Assembly (NCBI GenBank): GCA_023150945.1
Contig: JAKLJX010000024.1
Coordinates: forward strand, 36,016-100,015
DNA length: 64,000 bases
Reading direction: 5' to 3'
From: a bacterium
GTDB lineage: Bacteria; Zhuqueibacterota; Zhuqueibacteria; Zhuqueibacterales; Zhuqueibacteraceae
Below the pieces are notes generated by a model. That model was not told the origin of the DNA and did not search any database. It saw only the letters and a list, made by a program, of their open reading frames with translations. Position numbers and translations under genes: made by a program. Of the stretch, positions 9,550 through 18,316 are shown piece by piece (positions within the stretch are counted from its first letter, which is position 1; each line of letters starts with the position of its first letter).

Positions 9550-9552
9550 AAA
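9522..9552 (-). promoter_or_regulatory. Candidate promoter for the SEC-C gene
   Basis: On the minus strand TTTG (9552-9549) is followed after exactly 19 bases by TAGTTTTG (9529-9522). This is a full match to the Bacteroidota consensus TTTG-N19-TAnnTTTG. The predicted leader is about 38 bases. Confidence 0.55.
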
Positions 9553-9602
9553 GTCAATTTTGTTCGATCATCCAAGACCAAAACATCAGGACAGCCTCCC
9601 GC

Positions 9603-10250
9603 ATGAGTCTCCCCGATCTCGCAACCGAACAAAGCTCCAATCCGCGAGTGAAAAAACCGCATCTCATTCGCCGGCTCTATGATTGGGTTTTGCACTGGGC
9701 GCACACGCCCTACGGCACGCCGGCGCTGGCCACGTTGGCAATGGCCGAATCTTCTTTCTTCCCGATTCCTCCGGATCCCCTGCTGATGGCCCTGGCCATG
9801 TCACGGCCGGAGCGCAGCATGTGGTATGCGCTGGTGTGCTCGGCTTGCTCGGTGGTGGGCGGCATGCTCGGTTACCTTATCGGCTGGCAGTTGTGGCATC
9901 TGGTGAGCGATTTCTTCTTCACCCACGTGCCGGGCTTCACTCATGAAGTCTTTAATCTGGTCGCACAAAAATACAACGACAACGCCTTCCTCGCAGTATT
10001 TACTGCCGCGTTCACGCCCATTCCCTATAAGGTCTTCACCATCGCCGGCGGCGTCTTTCAGATCAACTTCATCGAATTCCTGGCGGCGTCGATGGTCGGC
10101 CGGTCCATGCGCTTCTTTCTGGTGGCCGGACTGATCCGCGTTTTCGGCGCAGCAATCAAGGAGAAGATCGACCGCTACTTCGATTGGTTCGCGCTGGGCT
10201 TCACCGTGCTGCTGATTTTGGGATTCATTGTGATCAAATATGCCCTTTAG
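9603..10250 (+). CDS. DedA/YqaA-type (VTT domain) membrane protein
   Basis: This 215-residue protein has the VTT/SNARE-associated domain pattern: an amphipathic N-terminus, AESSFFPIPPDPLLMAL, a glycine-rich membrane segment (GGMLGYLIGW), and FTPIPYKVFTIAGG, in which the conserved Pro and Lys are kept. It ends in GRSMRFFLVAGLIRVFG and a last membrane helix. DedA-superfamily proteins act in the inner membrane in lipid flipping and proton-coupled stress tolerance; YqaA-like members are less studied. It is divergent from the SEC-C gene and followed within 8 bases by a hairpin. Confidence 0.88.
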   Translation: MSLPDLATEQSSNPRVKKPHLIRRLYDWVLHWAHTPYGTPALATLAMAESSFFPIPPDPLLMALAMSRPERSMWYALVCSACSVVGGMLGYLIGWQLWHLVSDFFFTHVPGFTHEVFNLVAQKYNDNAFLAVFTAAFTPIPYKVFTIAGGVFQINFIEFLAASMVGRSMRFFLVAGLIRVFGAAIKEKIDRYFDWFALGFTVLLILGFIVIKYAL

Positions 10251-10258
10251 CTGCCGCC

Positions 10259-10284
10259 GCGAGAGGGGGTCACCTCCCTCTCGC
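10259..10284. terminator. Hairpin between convergent genes
   Basis: GCGAGAGGG (10259-10267) and CCCTCTCGC (10276-10284) pair perfectly over nine bases with an eight-base loop, starting 8 bases after the DedA-like stop. No U tract follows. It probably ends transcripts from both sides. Confidence 0.45.
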
Positions 10285-10344
10285 CGGTGTTGCCCCGCGC
10301 ATGCGCAGCCGTCATGCCAATGCCAACCTTCCCTCCCGCCCTGC

Positions 10345-12630
10345 TCAGAACTTCGCGCTCACGCCCACACTCGGCAAGAATGGAAACAGCGGCACGGTTT
10401 CACGTTCCGCCGGATTCTTGTCAAAATCCCACACATAATAAAACACATTCTTGCGATTGTACACGTTGATCAGATTCAACGATAAATCCATCTGCCACGC
10501 CTTGAAGAAGTAGTGCCGCGTCAGGCCGAGATCGAGGCGGTGATAATCGGGATAGCGCGCGCCATTGACGGTATCAAAGATGACGCGCCGGTCGCGCGGC
10601 ACCCCCAACACGTCATACTCAAAACTGCCGCTGGCCTTGGTGTAGGGAAAACCGGTGCCGAGCTTGAACAACACGCCCAATTCCCATTTGCGGTTGAAAT
10701 TGTAGTTCATCACCACGTTGGCGGAATGGCGCCGGTCCCAATTGGGTGGATAGCGCGTGATTTGATCGTTGATCGTCTGGCCTTCTTTGTAGACATACGC
10801 GAGCGCGTAAGACAACCAGCCGTTGAGGCGGCCGGTGGGCTTCTGCAGCAACACCTCCACGCCGTAGGCCTCGCCCTCCGCCTTGCGAAACACATTCAAA
10901 ATCGTGAAATCGACCTCCTGCGTGAACGAAGAGCGCGTCTCGCGAAAGGCCAGCAGATTGCGCAAGGTCTTGTAATAACCCTCCACGGTCAGTTTCAAGC
11001 CCGCTGCGGGGAATTCGGTTTCGTAGCCGGCGAGGTAATGGACGGAATGGCCGGGGTCCAGCGTGCGGTCGAATGAAAACCAAAAGTCGATGAACGAGGG
11101 ATTCAACTCATCCTGCACTGTGGCAATGTACTGATTGTAGACGCCCCAGGCCGCGGAGAGCGCCGAGTGTTCGCCCAGCAACAGGCGCGCCGACAAGCGC
11201 GGTTCCGGCCGCAGCCTCTGCGTCGCGACACTGTAATAGCTCAGGCGCAGGCCGGGGTGCAGCGTAAAGCGCAGCGACGGCCGCCACAAATGCTGGACAT
11301 AGCCGGCGAGATAAAACGGCTCCTGCTTGATGCTGCCCAGGTCACGATCATCGAAAACATTGCGGTACTCGAAACTCAGATTCTTCGCCTCCAGGCCGAG
11401 TTTGATCTCCTGCTGCGCATTGCGGAAATAGGTGAGATCAGCCTTGAAGGTTTGATCGAAAATCTCGTTGAGGCCGAATGCGCCGCCGCGGCCGCCGATG
11501 CCGACTTTGGTGTCGAAGTGGCTGCCCGCCACCATGAAATTCGACAGCAGTTGATGATTGAACAGATGGCGCCAATTCAGCGCAAAAGTGCGGTTGCCCC
11601 AATTCAGATCGAGCGTGAGATCCTCCCAATTCAGCACATCGCGGCCGAGATAGGTGCTGAACGAAATGCGGTCGGCCGGCGAAACATCCTGAAAGACGTG
11701 CGCCTGCGCATCATAGAAATAGTAGGGCAGCTCGAAATCCGTGAGGCCGGCCCGCCGCGCCGCGTTGAGCAGTTGATCGATGTAGGTACGGCGCAGCGCC
11801 AGCAGCCACGCGCCTTTGTGCAGCGGCCCTTCGAGCGTGGTTTGCGAGCTGAGCAGGCTGATCGCCGCTGCGCCGGAAAAGCTCCGGCTGTTGCCCTCGC
11901 GGCTGGTCAGGCGCAGCACCGAGGACAAGCGTCCGCCATATTCCGCCGGAAAACCGCCCTTGATCAAGTTCGCATCTTTGAGCGCATCGGTGATGAAATT
12001 GGAGAACAAACCGCCGAGATGCGAAGGATTGTAGACGGTGATGCCATCCAGCGTGATGAGATTTTGATCCGTGTTGCCGCCGCGCACCGCCAGTGCCGTG
12101 CTGTAGTCCGAGGTGCCCGTCACGCCGGGCAGGAATTGCAGCGCGCGAAAGACGTCGGCCTCCACCACCCGCGGCAGGGTCGTCAGCGTGCGGCCGCTCA
12201 AATTGAGCTGCGCAATGGCAAGATCGCGCTTTGCGGCTTCTTTTTCGGCAGTCACCGTTACACTGCCGAGTGCAATGGGCTTCACCTCCAGCAAAAAGTC
12301 TCTGACCACTTTCTCGCCGGGCGCAAAAGTCATGGCATGCACTTGCTTGTCATAGCCGATGCTGTTGACAATGATCTCGTGCCGGCCCGGCGTAATGCCG
12401 TTGATGACGAAGTAGCCGTCCACACTGGTGGCGGCGCCTTGCGCGGTGCCGGCCAGCAGCACGTTGGCTCCAATCAGTGCTTCATGACTGGCCGCGTCCT
12501 TGACGAAACCGCTGAGCGCAGCCGGGGACTGTGCGAAACCCGCGGCCACGGGCCACGCGATCAAAAGCAGGATTGCACAAGGCCGGCGGCAAAGCAACAA
12601 TCTGATTCTCATTTCTTGCATAGAGGGCAT
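10345..12630 (-). CDS. TonB-dependent outer-membrane receptor with CarboxypepD_reg domain
   Basis: The 761-residue product has a signal peptide (hydrophobic core about residues 18-33, ending FAQ). A carboxypeptidase-like regulatory domain follows (about 38-115, with GANVLLAGTAQGAATSVDG). A plug region (about 125-240, LPGVTGTSDYSTALAVRGGN) and a long beta-barrel come next, ending in VGVSAKF with a terminal aromatic residue. Such receptors import large or scarce ligands using TonB energy; the ligand is not evident. No SusD-like partner is adjacent, so a SusCD glycan importer is unlikely. ATGs at 12630 and 12612 are both possible starts. The start at 12630 overlaps the stop of a possible 42-codon frame as TGATG. 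Confidence 0.92.
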   Translation of the reverse strand: MPSMQEMRIRLLLCRRPCAILLLIAWPVAAGFAQSPAALSGFVKDAASHEALIGANVLLAGTAQGAATSVDGYFVINGITPGRHEIIVNSIGYDKQVHAMTFAPGEKVVRDFLLEVKPIALGSVTVTAEKEAAKRDLAIAQLNLSGRTLTTLPRVVEADVFRALQFLPGVTGTSDYSTALAVRGGNTDQNLITLDGITVYNPSHLGGLFSNFITDALKDANLIKGGFPAEYGGRLSSVLRLTSREGNSRSFSGAAAISLLSSQTTLEGPLHKGAWLLALRRTYIDQLLNAARRAGLTDFELPYYFYDAQAHVFQDVSPADRISFSTYLGRDVLNWEDLTLDLNWGNRTFALNWRHLFNHQLLSNFMVAGSHFDTKVGIGGRGGAFGLNEIFDQTFKADLTYFRNAQQEIKLGLEAKNLSFEYRNVFDDRDLGSIKQEPFYLAGYVQHLWRPSLRFTLHPGLRLSYYSVATQRLRPEPRLSARLLLGEHSALSAAWGVYNQYIATVQDELNPSFIDFWFSFDRTLDPGHSVHYLAGYETEFPAAGLKLTVEGYYKTLRNLLAFRETRSSFTQEVDFTILNVFRKAEGEAYGVEVLLQKPTGRLNGWLSYALAYVYKEGQTINDQITRYPPNWDRRHSANVVMNYNFNRKWELGVLFKLGTGFPYTKASGSFEYDVLGVPRDRRVIFDTVNGARYPDYHRLDLGLTRHYFFKAWQMDLSLNLINVYNRKNVFYYVWDFDKNPAERETVPLFPFLPSVGVSAKF

Positions 12631-12758
12631 CAGTTCAAAATCGCATGAACATTGACCAGGACCGCTGGCTCGAGCCGTGCCTGTTCAGAAAGAAAGAAAC
12701 CGGCCAGGCGCTTGGCCCCGAAGCGTGCACAAGCCGAATGAAACTCGCTCTTGCTCAT
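12630..12758 (-). CDS. Possible 42-aa peptide upstream of the TonB receptor
   Basis: A short ATG frame (MSKSEFHSAC...) ends in TGA that overlaps the receptor ATG as TGATG, the geometry of translational coupling. There is no strong ribosome-binding site and no recognisable domain. It may be a leader peptide or chance. Confidence 0.22.
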   Translation of the reverse strand: MSKSEFHSACARFGAKRLAGFFLSEQARLEPAVLVNVHAILN

Positions 12759-13296
12759 GACGAAGCACCCGGGTGGTGGTGTTTTCTGCGCTATACTTCT
12801 CGAGTACCGGGGAAAACGCTTACCGCACGACACAGAACACAACAACTCTTCACGCAAACGATAAGCGGAATAACCGCCACGACACCAAGGCACGAAAGAA
12901 TAGAAGTCATGTCAGCGAGCCTTGCTGGCCTTCTTTGTGGTGTCCCAAATCTGACGGGTTCGTTGTCGCCGCAGAGCTTCAGAGTTCAGCTTGTCTGAAA
13001 TGTGACGTGAACCGTTAAGCCTCAGAAGCCAACCCAGGTTTTGTCACTCTGGCAGAGTCTTTTCAAGCACAAGCATCATGGTCCTGCTGACAAAGGCATG
13101 TCTTGCAAGGATGCTTTGCAGCATGACACGAAGAATGTGACAGTTGGGATCGACTTAGCGTTGTTAGCGTCCGTCTGAAAACGTTCCGCCTCCGCCCGGC
13201 CCATGTCGCCAAGGCTTCGAGCATCGCGGGAACTCCGAGGTTCTGAATGCATCGGCCAAATCGTTGCAGCAGCACAATTGTTGAGAGGCGGCGATT
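12759..13296. other. Intergenic region, nothing recognised
   Basis: This 540-base gap lies between two minus-strand genes. Several short frames exist, but none has a ribosome-binding site or a plausible product. No tRNA-like clover or strong terminator was found by eye. Confidence 0.45.
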
Positions 13297-15321
13297 TCAG
13301 ACTTTGAAATTGTTCTCGCGCAAGCGCCGCAGCATGGTGACCAGATCCTCCTGTTCCTCGGCGGCCCGCTGTGCCGCCTGCTCGGGCGATTCCGTGCCGC
13401 CGTTTTCCAGCACCGCGGCAGGGATTTCTTGAATGAAGCGCGAGGGCTGCAACTCCAGCACTTCTTTGTAGCGCGTTTTTCTAGTGGAGTAACTCAGGGT
13501 CAATTCGCGCTGCGCCCGCGTGATCGCGACGTAGCACAGCCGGCGCTCCTCTTCGATCGCGCCGCTTTCCAGCGCGCGGCTGCTGGGAAACTGGCCGTCA
13601 TTCATGCCGAACAGAAAAACGTAGGGAAACTCCAGTCCCTTGGCGGCGTGCATGGTGAGGAAGATGGCGCGATCCACTTTTTCGTTGAGGTAGTCGCTGT
13701 CGGAAATCAGACTGACGCGGTCGAGAAAGCCGGCCAGCGTGGGATCTTCGCTGGTTTGCTCGAAACGCTGCAGGCTGCCGAGAAATTCGCGCACGTTGCT
13801 CACCTTCACTTCGCGGGATTTGGCATCGGCAGTGGCCTCTTCCAGCGCTTTGAGATAGGCGGTTTGCGCGACCAATTCCTGCGTGGCTTGGCTCAACTTT
13901 TCGTGCCGAAAACGCCGGCGAAAATCTTCGATGAGATGGACGAAAGTCTGAATGGCATGCAGCGCCGCCGAACGGACCTCCCCCACCTGCTGGGCTTCCT
14001 GAAAGGCGCGATAGAGGTTGTAGTTGTGTTGCTGGCAATACTGATGCAACCGCAGCAGCGTGGTGGCGCCAATGCCGCGCTTGGGAAAATCAAGCGCGCG
14101 TTTCAGGCTCAGCTCGTCATCGGGGTTGCGCATCACCTTGAGATAGGCGATTAGTGTGCGAATCTCCGGGCGCTCATAAAAAGAAGTGCCGCCGATGAGC
14201 TGATAGGGCAAATTCGCGTTGCGCGCCGCTTCTTCCAGCGGCCGTAGTTGAAAGTTGGTGCGCACCAGCACGGCAAAATCGCTGAATCGCACTTTGGGGT
14301 CCAGCAGCTTGCGCATGGTGATCGTGCCGGCAACCTTCTCGGCTTCTTCATTCTCGTTCTCAGCGGTCAGAATGCGAAGCCGGGCACCGCCGCTGAGCGC
14401 GGACCACAATTCCTTGGCCTTGCGCCGGCGGTTGTTCTTGATCACAGCGTTGGCAGCGTGTAAGATCACCTGGGTCGAGCGATAATTCTGCTCGAGTTTG
14501 ACCAGGCGGGCGCCGGGAAAGTGTTCTTCAAACCGCAACAGGATTTCGGGATTGGCGCCGCGCCAGGAATAGATTGCCTGGTCATCATCTCCCACCACGC
14601 AGAGATTGCGATGCTCGCCCAGCAACAGCGTGATGAAGCGATATTGCAGAGAATTGGTGTCCTGATATTCATCCACCATCAGGTAGCGATACCGTTCCTG
14701 ATAATGCCGGCGCACCTCGGGATGCTGCTCCAGCAGATTGGTCACCAACAGCAAAATGTCGTCGAAATCGATGGCATTGCAATTGCGTGTGCGCTCGAGG
14801 TAATGCGCGTAGAGATCGCCGAACAGCATCTCTTCGGCATTCGGCTTGTTCGCAAATGTCTCCGGCGATTCGCCTTGATTTTTCGCGGAGGAAATGCGGC
14901 CGAGCAATTCGAAAGCAGTGTGCCCGGCGAAATCCAATGCCCGATCCTTCACGATCTCCCGCACCAGCGTGAGCTGATCATGCTGGTCGTAGATCACGAA
15001 GTTACGGCGGTAGCCGGCAGCCGCGGCCTGCTGCCGCAGAATGCGCACTCCGAGCGAATGGAAAGTGGAAATGGTCGCCTTCTGCGCCGCCGGGCCTGCC
15101 AGGTGTTTCAGGCGCTCCTGCATTTCCTGGGCGGCTTTGTTGGTGAACGTGACGGCGAGCAGATGTTGCGCCGGCACTTTTTTATTCAAGAGCAGATGGG
15201 CCAAACGATAGGTGATGACGCGGGTCTTGCCGGAGCCGGCGCCCGCCAGAATGAGCAGCGGCCCTTCGGTGTGCGATACAGCTTGTCGTTGCGGTGGATT
15301 GAGAGCAGTGAGGTCGAGCAT
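13297..15321 (-). CDS. uvrD: UvrD/Rep/PcrA-type superfamily 1 DNA helicase
   Basis: All main SF1A helicase motifs are present in 674 residues: Q motif LNPPQRQAV (7-15), Walker A AGAGSGKT (26-33), motif Ia VTFTNKAAQEM, Walker B VDEYQDTN, motif III VVGDDDQAIYSWRGA, motif IV EQNYRS, motif V TMHAAKGLEFPYVF and motif VI CYVAITRAQ. These enzymes unwind DNA 3' to 5' during replication restart and repair. The length (674) is near that of Rep (about 670) rather than UvrD or PcrA (720-740), and the long C-terminal Tudor-like tail is absent. Which paralogue it is remains open. The gene stands alone between intergenic gaps. Confidence 0.94.
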   Translation of the reverse strand: MLDLTALNPPQRQAVSHTEGPLLILAGAGSGKTRVITYRLAHLLLNKKVPAQHLLAVTFTNKAAQEMQERLKHLAGPAAQKATISTFHSLGVRILRQQAAAAGYRRNFVIYDQHDQLTLVREIVKDRALDFAGHTAFELLGRISSAKNQGESPETFANKPNAEEMLFGDLYAHYLERTRNCNAIDFDDILLLVTNLLEQHPEVRRHYQERYRYLMVDEYQDTNSLQYRFITLLLGEHRNLCVVGDDDQAIYSWRGANPEILLRFEEHFPGARLVKLEQNYRSTQVILHAANAVIKNNRRRKAKELWSALSGGARLRILTAENENEEAEKVAGTITMRKLLDPKVRFSDFAVLVRTNFQLRPLEEAARNANLPYQLIGGTSFYERPEIRTLIAYLKVMRNPDDELSLKRALDFPKRGIGATTLLRLHQYCQQHNYNLYRAFQEAQQVGEVRSAALHAIQTFVHLIEDFRRRFRHEKLSQATQELVAQTAYLKALEEATADAKSREVKVSNVREFLGSLQRFEQTSEDPTLAGFLDRVSLISDSDYLNEKVDRAIFLTMHAAKGLEFPYVFLFGMNDGQFPSSRALESGAIEEERRLCYVAITRAQRELTLSYSTRKTRYKEVLELQPSRFIQEIPAAVLENGGTESPEQAAQRAAEEQEDLVTMLRRLRENNFKV

Positions 15322-15436
15322 GCGTTTGCAACTCTGTCATCCGGAGTCAGTGAGCGGTCGGCGATCAATAAACGGCAGAGGGACGGCAAAAACGGCAGGC
15401 AAGATAGAAAGGCACTGCCAAACATTCAACAAATTT

Positions 15437-15468
15437 CTTGACTTGCCAGGCTGAATTCTTTATTTTCA
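15437..15468 (+). promoter_or_regulatory. Candidate promoter for the propeller lipoprotein gene
   Basis: TTGACT (15438-15443), 17 bases, TATTTT (15461-15466). The same bases read as CTTG, 20 bases, TATTTTCA, close to the Bacteroidota form. It lies 115 bases before the proposed TTG start. Confidence 0.4.
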
Positions 15469-15582
15469 GCGCGATTCGGATCATTGTGCCGCGCTGTGTG
15501 TGCCGGTCTTGCCGCAAAATTCACCAGATGATGGTAGACTAGGCTCCGAAAGCTTGGTTTTCCCACTCTTGACGATCCCGGA

Positions 15583-17016
15583 TTGACTTCGGGACCAGCT
15601 TCTTTCTTGCCCACTCAAGAAGAATTGAATATCCGCAAGTCCAAGCGGAACCTTTCCGCAAAGCTTTCCGCGCTTGGCACCCGTGCGTCGCGGCCTGGGT
15701 TGCGCACCTGCGGACACGCGGCCATCGGCAGGTTACTCCTGGCCGCGCTGATCATGATTGGCGGGCTGGCCGCGGGATGCACCGATCGACCACGCACCAA
15801 TCCTCTGGATCCCGCCAATCCGGAAACCGGTGGCCGCCCCACTGGCGTGACGGCCGTCTCCGTCCTGGATACCATCGAAGTGCGCTGGCAGGCCGTTCGT
15901 CTCCGCGATTTAACCGGCTACAACCTTTATCGCCAACGTTCCGGCGAGAGCGAGCCGACGCTGCTGGCGCAATTGAATCCGCGGCAGACTCGCTATCTCG
16001 ACTTGGCTGTGCCCTACGGCGTGCAACACAGCTATCAAGTCACCGCGCTGGTAGATGGATTCGAATCTCCGCGCTCCGCTGCGGCGGCGACCACGCCCGG
16101 CCCCACGCTCTCGTGGATCGCCGATTACGAAGATCGCAGCGTGGTGAAACTCTCGCATGACGGCCGGCACGAAATCCTGCGCAACTTCATGCCGCTGGCG
16201 CCCTTTCGGCTGGCGGTCGACCGGCAGCGCGGGTCAGTGTGGGCGCTGGTAAGCGACCGGTCTTCGCGCACCAGTGGCCAGTTGGCGCGACTCAATTTCA
16301 ATGGCCGATTGGTGGGAAGTTATGGCCGTTTTGTGGGAATGGTTGGCTTTGCACTCGATCCCGGCACCGGCCACATTTGGGTGGCGGACAGTCTGGGCGA
16401 AGGCGTGCTGCGTTTCGACGCCGAAGGCCGTTTGCTGGCGCAGCGCAAGAATGTGCCGAAGATCGCGGCCGTTGCCTTCAACAGCTTCACGCGGGAATTG
16501 TGGGCCGCCACCGCGCGCGACGGCCGCCTGCTGCGGATCAATAGCCAACCGGTGGTGGACAGTCTGAGAATCGAATCCCAGCCACTGTTCGCGGGACGGC
16601 CGCTCGCGCTCGAGGTGCAGCAACGCACCGGAGCAATCTGGGTTGCGCTCGGCGACAGCGTGATGTGGCAAAATGTTGACGGCAGCCAGCGCCGCAAAGC
16701 CAACGTGACTTTTCGTTATGCCTCGCAGGTGGCGGTGGCTCAGCTCACCGGCGAGTGCTGGGTGATCGACGATTCACGCGATTATTATCGGGACAGTCGG
16801 GTGGTGAAGTTGAATGCGGCGGGCGAGCGGCAATTTGAAGTGAACGGTTTTGAATGGCCGCAAGCGCTGGCGGTCAATCCGTTCGATTCCTCCTGCTACG
16901 TTGCCGACACCCTGCGCGGCCGCCTCGTCATCATCTCCGCCTCCGGCGCCGTGCAGCCGGCCTTTTTCGATTTGTATTCTCCTTATGATGTGGAAGTGGT
17001 CGACTTTTCGAAGTGA
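15583..17016 (+). CDS. Lipoprotein with fibronectin-III-like and beta-propeller domains
   Basis: The product carries a lipoprotein signal (LLLAALIMIGGLAAGC, with TDR after the cysteine), unusually deep at about residue 66. The true start may therefore be later than the TTG at 15583. A fibronectin type III-like domain follows (about 85-170: GVTAVSVLDTIEVRWQ, YNLYRQ). An NHL/SMP30-like beta-propeller comes next, with repeats such as VGFALDPGTGHIWVADSLG and ALAVNPFDSSCYVADT. It is probably exposed on the cell surface or in the periplasm. Such proteins often bind ligands or partners, but no catalytic residues can be named. It is the first gene after a good promoter and lies 318 bases ahead of the STAS gene. 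Confidence 0.8.
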   Translation: MTSGPASFLPTQEELNIRKSKRNLSAKLSALGTRASRPGLRTCGHAAIGRLLLAALIMIGGLAAGCTDRPRTNPLDPANPETGGRPTGVTAVSVLDTIEVRWQAVRLRDLTGYNLYRQRSGESEPTLLAQLNPRQTRYLDLAVPYGVQHSYQVTALVDGFESPRSAAAATTPGPTLSWIADYEDRSVVKLSHDGRHEILRNFMPLAPFRLAVDRQRGSVWALVSDRSSRTSGQLARLNFNGRLVGSYGRFVGMVGFALDPGTGHIWVADSLGEGVLRFDAEGRLLAQRKNVPKIAAVAFNSFTRELWAATARDGRLLRINSQPVVDSLRIESQPLFAGRPLALEVQQRTGAIWVALGDSVMWQNVDGSQRRKANVTFRYASQVAVAQLTGECWVIDDSRDYYRDSRVVKLNAAGERQFEVNGFEWPQALAVNPFDSSCYVADTLRGRLVIISASGAVQPAFFDLYSPYDVEVVDFSK

Positions 17017-17334
17017 GTCGCGACGCTTGCCATGCCGCGGCGAGTGCTCGCGCAGATCCGGCCGGGTGGCGAAGGGCACGATGGCTGGCGCGGGCGCCAA
17101 TCCCAAGATTTTGCTTTGTTTTTCGGGAAAATTGGTTATATTGCGCCTCAACCCACAGCGAGAACGCCTACCCATTGCCAACGCCAACCTTGGCAGGTCT
17201 TTGCGAAAAGTCTGAGACTTTCCCTGTTGTGTACCTGCATGCAGCGAATGAGAGCAGGGAAGGCGTGCAACACCCTATGCTGGCATACCGAGGAACATCA
17301 TACATAATTCGCTCATCCTGAAGGAGGTTTCCGC
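17017..17334. other. Intergenic region upstream of the partner-switching genes
   Basis: No gene is seen. A weak promoter-like pair, TTTGTT (17115-17120) and TATATT (17137-17142) with 16 bases between, could drive the STAS gene with a leader of about 185 bases. Confidence 0.35.
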
Positions 17335-17688
17335 ATGAATGGCTTCGAGGTAATGCGCGTGGACAACGGCGAAGTCAGCGTGCTTCGCATCAAGGGATTT
17401 CTCGACGCGCATACCGCTTCCGATCTGGAGCGCGAGATACAACGATTGCTCGATCAAAAGCGCTTCAAGATCGTGGTGAACTTTCGTGATTTGACCTACA
17501 TCAGCAGCGCCGGCCTAGGTGTGTTCATGGGGTTCATCGAAGAGGTGCGAGGGAACAAAGGCGACATCAAGCTCACCAACATGACGCCCAAAATTTTCCG
17601 CGTGTTCGATCTGCTCGGTTTTCCCACCCTCTATGAAATCCGCGACGACGAGCAGCAAGCGCTCCAAAGTTTCAACAATCAAAAGTGA
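17335..17688 (+). CDS. STAS-domain anti-sigma factor antagonist
   Basis: The 117-residue protein is a single STAS domain like SpoIIAA/RsbV. The segment FRDLTYISSAGLGVFMGF places the phosphorylatable serine at residue 57 or 58. In partner switching the unphosphorylated form binds the anti-sigma kinase and frees its target; phosphorylation by the kinase reverses this. An excellent AAGGAGG precedes the ATG. The stop overlaps the GTG of the next gene, which encodes the matching kinase, so the pair is co-translated. Two PP2C-type phosphatases downstream could remove the phosphate. Confidence 0.93.
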   Translation: MNGFEVMRVDNGEVSVLRIKGFLDAHTASDLEREIQRLLDQKRFKIVVNFRDLTYISSAGLGVFMGFIEEVRGNKGDIKLTNMTPKIFRVFDLLGFPTLYEIRDDEQQALQSFNNQK

Positions 17689-18155
17689 AGCTCGCCGTGA
17701 AGAACCAGCGCACGAAGAAAAATTTCCACCTTCGTATTCCCAGTCAGACCGAATACCTCGAAATCATTCGCGAGTTCGTGTCCCGCGTCGCCCGCAAAGT
17801 CGGCTTCAAGGAGGACGACGCCAGCAAGATCGAGCTGGCAGTGGACGAGGCCTGCACCAACGTTATCGAGCATGCCTATGGCGGGGATGGCAAGAAGATG
17901 ATCGATATTGCCATCCAGGTCGACTATCCCGGGCAGAAGATGAGCATCATCATCACCGATCAGGGCCGCGGCTTCGACCCCAGCAAGCTGCGCGCCCCCG
18001 ATATGAAAAAATATTTGCAGGAAATGCGCGTCGGGGGATTGGGGGTGTACCTCATGCAATCGCTGATGGACGAGATCAACTTCGAAGTCAAACCCGGCCC
18101 CAAAAACCAGGTGAAGTTGGTCAAATACCTGATGAACAATCAAAAACAGAAATAG
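17685..18155 (+). CDS. RsbW/SpoIIAB-like anti-sigma serine kinase (HATPase_c)
   Basis: This 156-residue protein is a GHKL ATPase of the anti-sigma kinase type. It has an N box ELAVDEACTNVIEHAYGG (Glu-55, Asn-59, His-63), a G1 box ITDQGRGFDP near 91-100, and a GGLGVYLM lid near 117-124. It should phosphorylate the STAS protein encoded just upstream and bind either it or another target. Translation starts at a GTG overlapping the previous stop (GTGA). No sigma factor gene lies nearby, so the controlled target is unknown and may not be a sigma factor. Confidence 0.92.
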   Translation: MKLAVKNQRTKKNFHLRIPSQTEYLEIIREFVSRVARKVGFKEDDASKIELAVDEACTNVIEHAYGGDGKKMIDIAIQVDYPGQKMSIIITDQGRGFDPSKLRAPDMKKYLQEMRVGGLGVYLMQSLMDEINFEVKPGPKNQVKLVKYLMNNQKQK

Positions 18156-18304
18156 ATCCTTTCCACCGCCACTCGGTCACCGCAGACCCCCTCATTTCCG
18201 TTGCGCCTGCCCTGCCAGAACGACACGCCTGGGGGTGGGAGGGGCTCGCGCCGGCGCTTGCGCGGAGTGACGCGAGACTTGGCAAAATCGAGTAACTCTT
18301 GACT

Positions 18305-18316
18305 GATTGATCAATC
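18305..18316. repeat. Perfect 12-base palindrome abutting a start codon
   Basis: GATTGATCAATC ends exactly one base before the ATG at 18317, where a ribosome-binding site is otherwise missing. It could be an operator or an RNA element, or chance. Confidence 0.25.

Noticed and set aside
11167..12648. 493-codon plus-strand open frame
   Set aside because: Antisense to the TonB receptor; no recognisable features.
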